From the NCBI GenBank assembly GCA_002383415.1, contig DFYU01000056.1, positions 31,318 to 55,569 on the forward strand: DNA of 24,252 nucleotides, in the 5' to 3' direction. The notes below the pieces were generated by a model. It had not been told where the DNA came from, made no database searches, and saw only the letters and a program-made list of their open reading frames with translations. The position numbers and the translations under genes were made by a program. The stretch is from Geobacter sp. UBA4074 (GTDB lineage: Bacteria > Desulfobacterota > Desulfuromonadia > Geobacterales > Pseudopelobacteraceae). Positions 22,502 through 24,252 of this stretch are shown here, one piece after another (the first letter of the stretch is position 1; every line of letters begins with the position of its first letter).

Positions 22502-24252
22502 ATGCTGAAAGACATGAAACTGGCGGCAAAATTCAAACTGTATGGTGTCTTTATCGTCGTATCAATCGCGCTTGCAGCTGCGAGCTCCTTCTGGACAATG
22601 AATGGTATCAAGCAGAGGCTTGCCAGCTATATCGATCAGTACGAGGCAATGGCCCTGCATGCAGAAGAGATGTATTCAATGGGGTTGCAGACCGAGCAGG
22701 CGGTGCGCAACATCGTCTTAAACCCTGCCGATGGCAAGGCGGTCAACAATTATCGCAAGGCCCTGGAGGATTATGACGCCCTTTCCCAAAAGGCCATGCA
22801 GATAGCCACAACGCTGACCGGCTACGAGCAGCAGCTACAGGCAATCAATACTGACTGGCTGATACTTACCAAGCTTAAGGATGACGTCATCAACCTGGCG
22901 CGTTCCGGCAACACGTCTGAAGCTGCGCAAATGCTACTCACACAGGGCACACCAACCTGGCGCAAAGTAAAAGACAAACTGCTTAAACTGAATGAACAGG
23001 TAAAAACGGATATGAAACGGGAACGGGGGGCCCTCGAAAGCTACAGTGCCAGGGGGTTGGTCATGACCCTGGTGGTGCTGACGGTCATGACACTGTTGGT
23101 GATCATTGGACTGACCCTTCTGACCCGTTCAGTACTGAAGCAACTGGGTGGCGACCCGAAAGAGGTTGGTGAGATTGCCAACTTTGTGGCTGCCGGTGAT
23201 CTTTCCCACGAGATCGCCCTGGCTGCCGGTGACACCGACAGCGTGATGGCCTCCATGAAGAAGATGGTGGCCGCCATTCAGGCCCTGACCAACGACGCCA
23301 ACCTGCTGTCCGAGGCGGCCATTGCCGGCAAGCTGGCCACCCGGGCCGATGCCTCCAAACACCAGGGCGACTTCCAGAAGATCGTCGCCGGGTTCAACGA
23401 GACCCTGGACGCCGTGATCGGGCCCCTGAACGTGGCAGCCGAGTATATCGACCGCATCTCCAAGGGCGATATCCCGCCCCGCATCACCGACAACTACAAC
23501 GGCGACTTCAACGAGATCAAGACCAACCTGAACCAGTGCATTGATACCCTGGATGCGCTTCTGGCCGACATGGCCGAGATGGCCAAACAGCATGACCTGG
23601 GCGACATCGACGTGATCATGCCGGTGGACAAGTTCCAGGGCGCCTACAAGACCATGGCCCAAGGGGTCAATAACATGGTCAACGGCCACATTGCGGTCAA
23701 GAAGAAGGCCATGGCCTGCGTCAAAGAGTTCGGCAACGGTAACTTTGATGCCGAGTTGGAAAAGTTCCCCGGCAAGAAGGCCTTCATCAACCAGACCATC
23801 GAAGGGGTCAGGGACAACCTCAAGAAGTTCGAAGAGCAACTCAACGTACTGATCGTGGCCGCTGCCGACGGGCAGCTGGACAAGCGGGCCAATGCCGACA
23901 TCTTTGTGGGTGGCTGGAAACAGCTGGCCCAAGGGGTCAACGACACCGTCGGCAACATCGTCGATCCGCTGCGGGTAACCGCCACCTATGTGGACCGGAT
24001 CTCCAAGGGCGATATGCCGCCCACCATCACCACCGACTACAAAGGCGAATACAACGTCATCAAGCAGAACCTGAACAACTTGATCGAGGCCACCAACGGC
24101 ATCACCGAAAACGCCAAGCAGGTGGCCCAGGGCAACCTGATGGTTGATCTGAAGAAGCGTTCCGAAAACGATGAGTTGATGGGTTCCCTTGCCAACATGG
24201 TGGCCAAGCTGAAAGAGGTGGTGCAGGAGGTGCAGTCCGCAGCCGACAACGT
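22502..24252 (+). CDS. Methyl-accepting chemotaxis protein with multiple HAMP units (3' end beyond window)
   Basis: The frame is open from the ATG at 22502 (GGAGG at 22492-22496, five bases upstream) to the window end, giving 583 residues without a stop. Residues about 11-33 form the first membrane helix, 34-183 a mostly helical periplasmic ligand domain of 4HB type, and 185-207 the second helix. From 210 on is a chain of HAMP-like units rather than a single one, including two copies of YxDRISKGDxPPxIT at about 315 and 496. The kinase-control (MCP signal) hairpin is not yet reached, so the full protein is probably over 800 residues. It lies 60 bp after cheW, probably in the same transcript. 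The ligand is unknown. Confidence 0.9.
   Translation, partial: MLKDMKLAAKFKLYGVFIVVSIALAAASSFWTMNGIKQRLASYIDQYEAMALHAEEMYSMGLQTEQAVRNIVLNPADGKAVNNYRKALEDYDALSQKAMQIATTLTGYEQQLQAINTDWLILTKLKDDVINLARSGNTSEAAQMLLTQGTPTWRKVKDKLLKLNEQVKTDMKRERGALESYSARGLVMTLVVLTVMTLLVIIGLTLLTRSVLKQLGGDPKEVGEIANFVAAGDLSHEIALAAGDTDSVMASMKKMVAAIQALTNDANLLSEAAIAGKLATRADASKHQGDFQKIVAGFNETLDAVIGPLNVAAEYIDRISKGDIPPRITDNYNGDFNEIKTNLNQCIDTLDALLADMAEMAKQHDLGDIDVIMPVDKFQGAYKTMAQGVNNMVNGHIAVKKKAMACVKEFGNGNFDAELEKFPGKKAFINQTIEGVRDNLKKFEEQLNVLIVAAADGQLDKRANADIFVGGWKQLAQGVNDTVGNIVDPLRVTATYVDRISKGDMPPTITTDYKGEYNVIKQNLNNLIEATNGITENAKQVAQGNLMVDLKKRSENDELMGSLANMVAKLKEVVQEVQSAADN
23306..23533 (+). repeat. Intragenic HAMP-module repeat, copy 1
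   Basis: The 76 encoded residues (LSEAAIAG... to IKTNLN) align without gaps to copy 2 at 23849-24076, offset by 181 codons, with about 33 identical residues. The best-conserved part is DRISKGD-PP-IT. It reflects duplication inside the chemoreceptor gene. Confidence 0.75.
23849..24076 (+). repeat. Intragenic HAMP-module repeat, copy 2
   Basis: This is the partner of the repeat at 23306-23533. It encodes LIVAAADG... to IKQNLN. The intervening stretch (23534-23848) encodes further helical, HAMP-like sequence, so the duplicated unit is probably a pair of HAMP domains of about 181 residues. Confidence 0.75.

Overview
The window looks like chromosomal DNA from a GC-rich anaerobic deltaproteobacterium, most likely of the Geobacter/Trichlorobacter group (Desulfuromonadota). 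The reasons are the gene order comEB-nrdR-ribD-ribE-ribBA, a GAF-containing EI-Ntr (PtsP), a small clostridial-type 2[4Fe-4S] ferredoxin, and a dense set of PAS/HAMP sensor proteins that includes a periplasmic c-heme sensor kinase. This assignment rests on gene content and style. No database search was possible.

Layout. Positions 1-2914 (+) hold the 3' part of ruvB, then an Hda/DnaA-domain-III-like AAA+ protein starting on the base after the ruvB stop, then an unusual J-domain protein with C-terminal leucine-rich repeats. ptsP (-) converges on it, and the two stop codons share bases. ptsP is divergent from a protein made almost entirely of 34-residue TPR repeats (+). A hairpin separates that gene from ackA (-). 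An AT-rich 245-bp spacer separates ackA from a ferredoxin gene (+), which ends in a perfect 20-bp hairpin.

From 12673 down to 8034 (-) runs a compact operon: dCMP deaminase, NrdR, RibD, RibE, RibBA, QueH and a DUF2905 membrane protein. It links deoxynucleotide regulation, riboflavin synthesis and queuosine synthesis, with overlapping or nearly overlapping junctions throughout.

The right half is a signal-transduction region. A REC-histidine kinase (-) is divergent from a 1070-residue hybrid kinase with a periplasmic solute-binding domain (+). Next come a sigma-54 activator with a cysteine-rich PAS region, a c-heme (CxxCH) Tll0287-type sensor kinase, CheW, and a poly-HAMP chemotaxis receptor that runs off the window.

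The most interesting signal is regulatory. Two intergenic regions, upstream of the heme kinase and upstream of cheW-mcp, each carry a near-identical palindrome (TGRCACA-N4-TGTGTCA) about 100 bp upstream of a sigma-54-like -24/-12 element (TTGGCAC-N5-TTG). The first palindrome begins just past the stop codon of the sigma-54 activator gene. This suggests that the activator binds both sites and ties the heme sensor and the chemotaxis proteins into one regulon. That link is an inference from sequence pattern and gene order.
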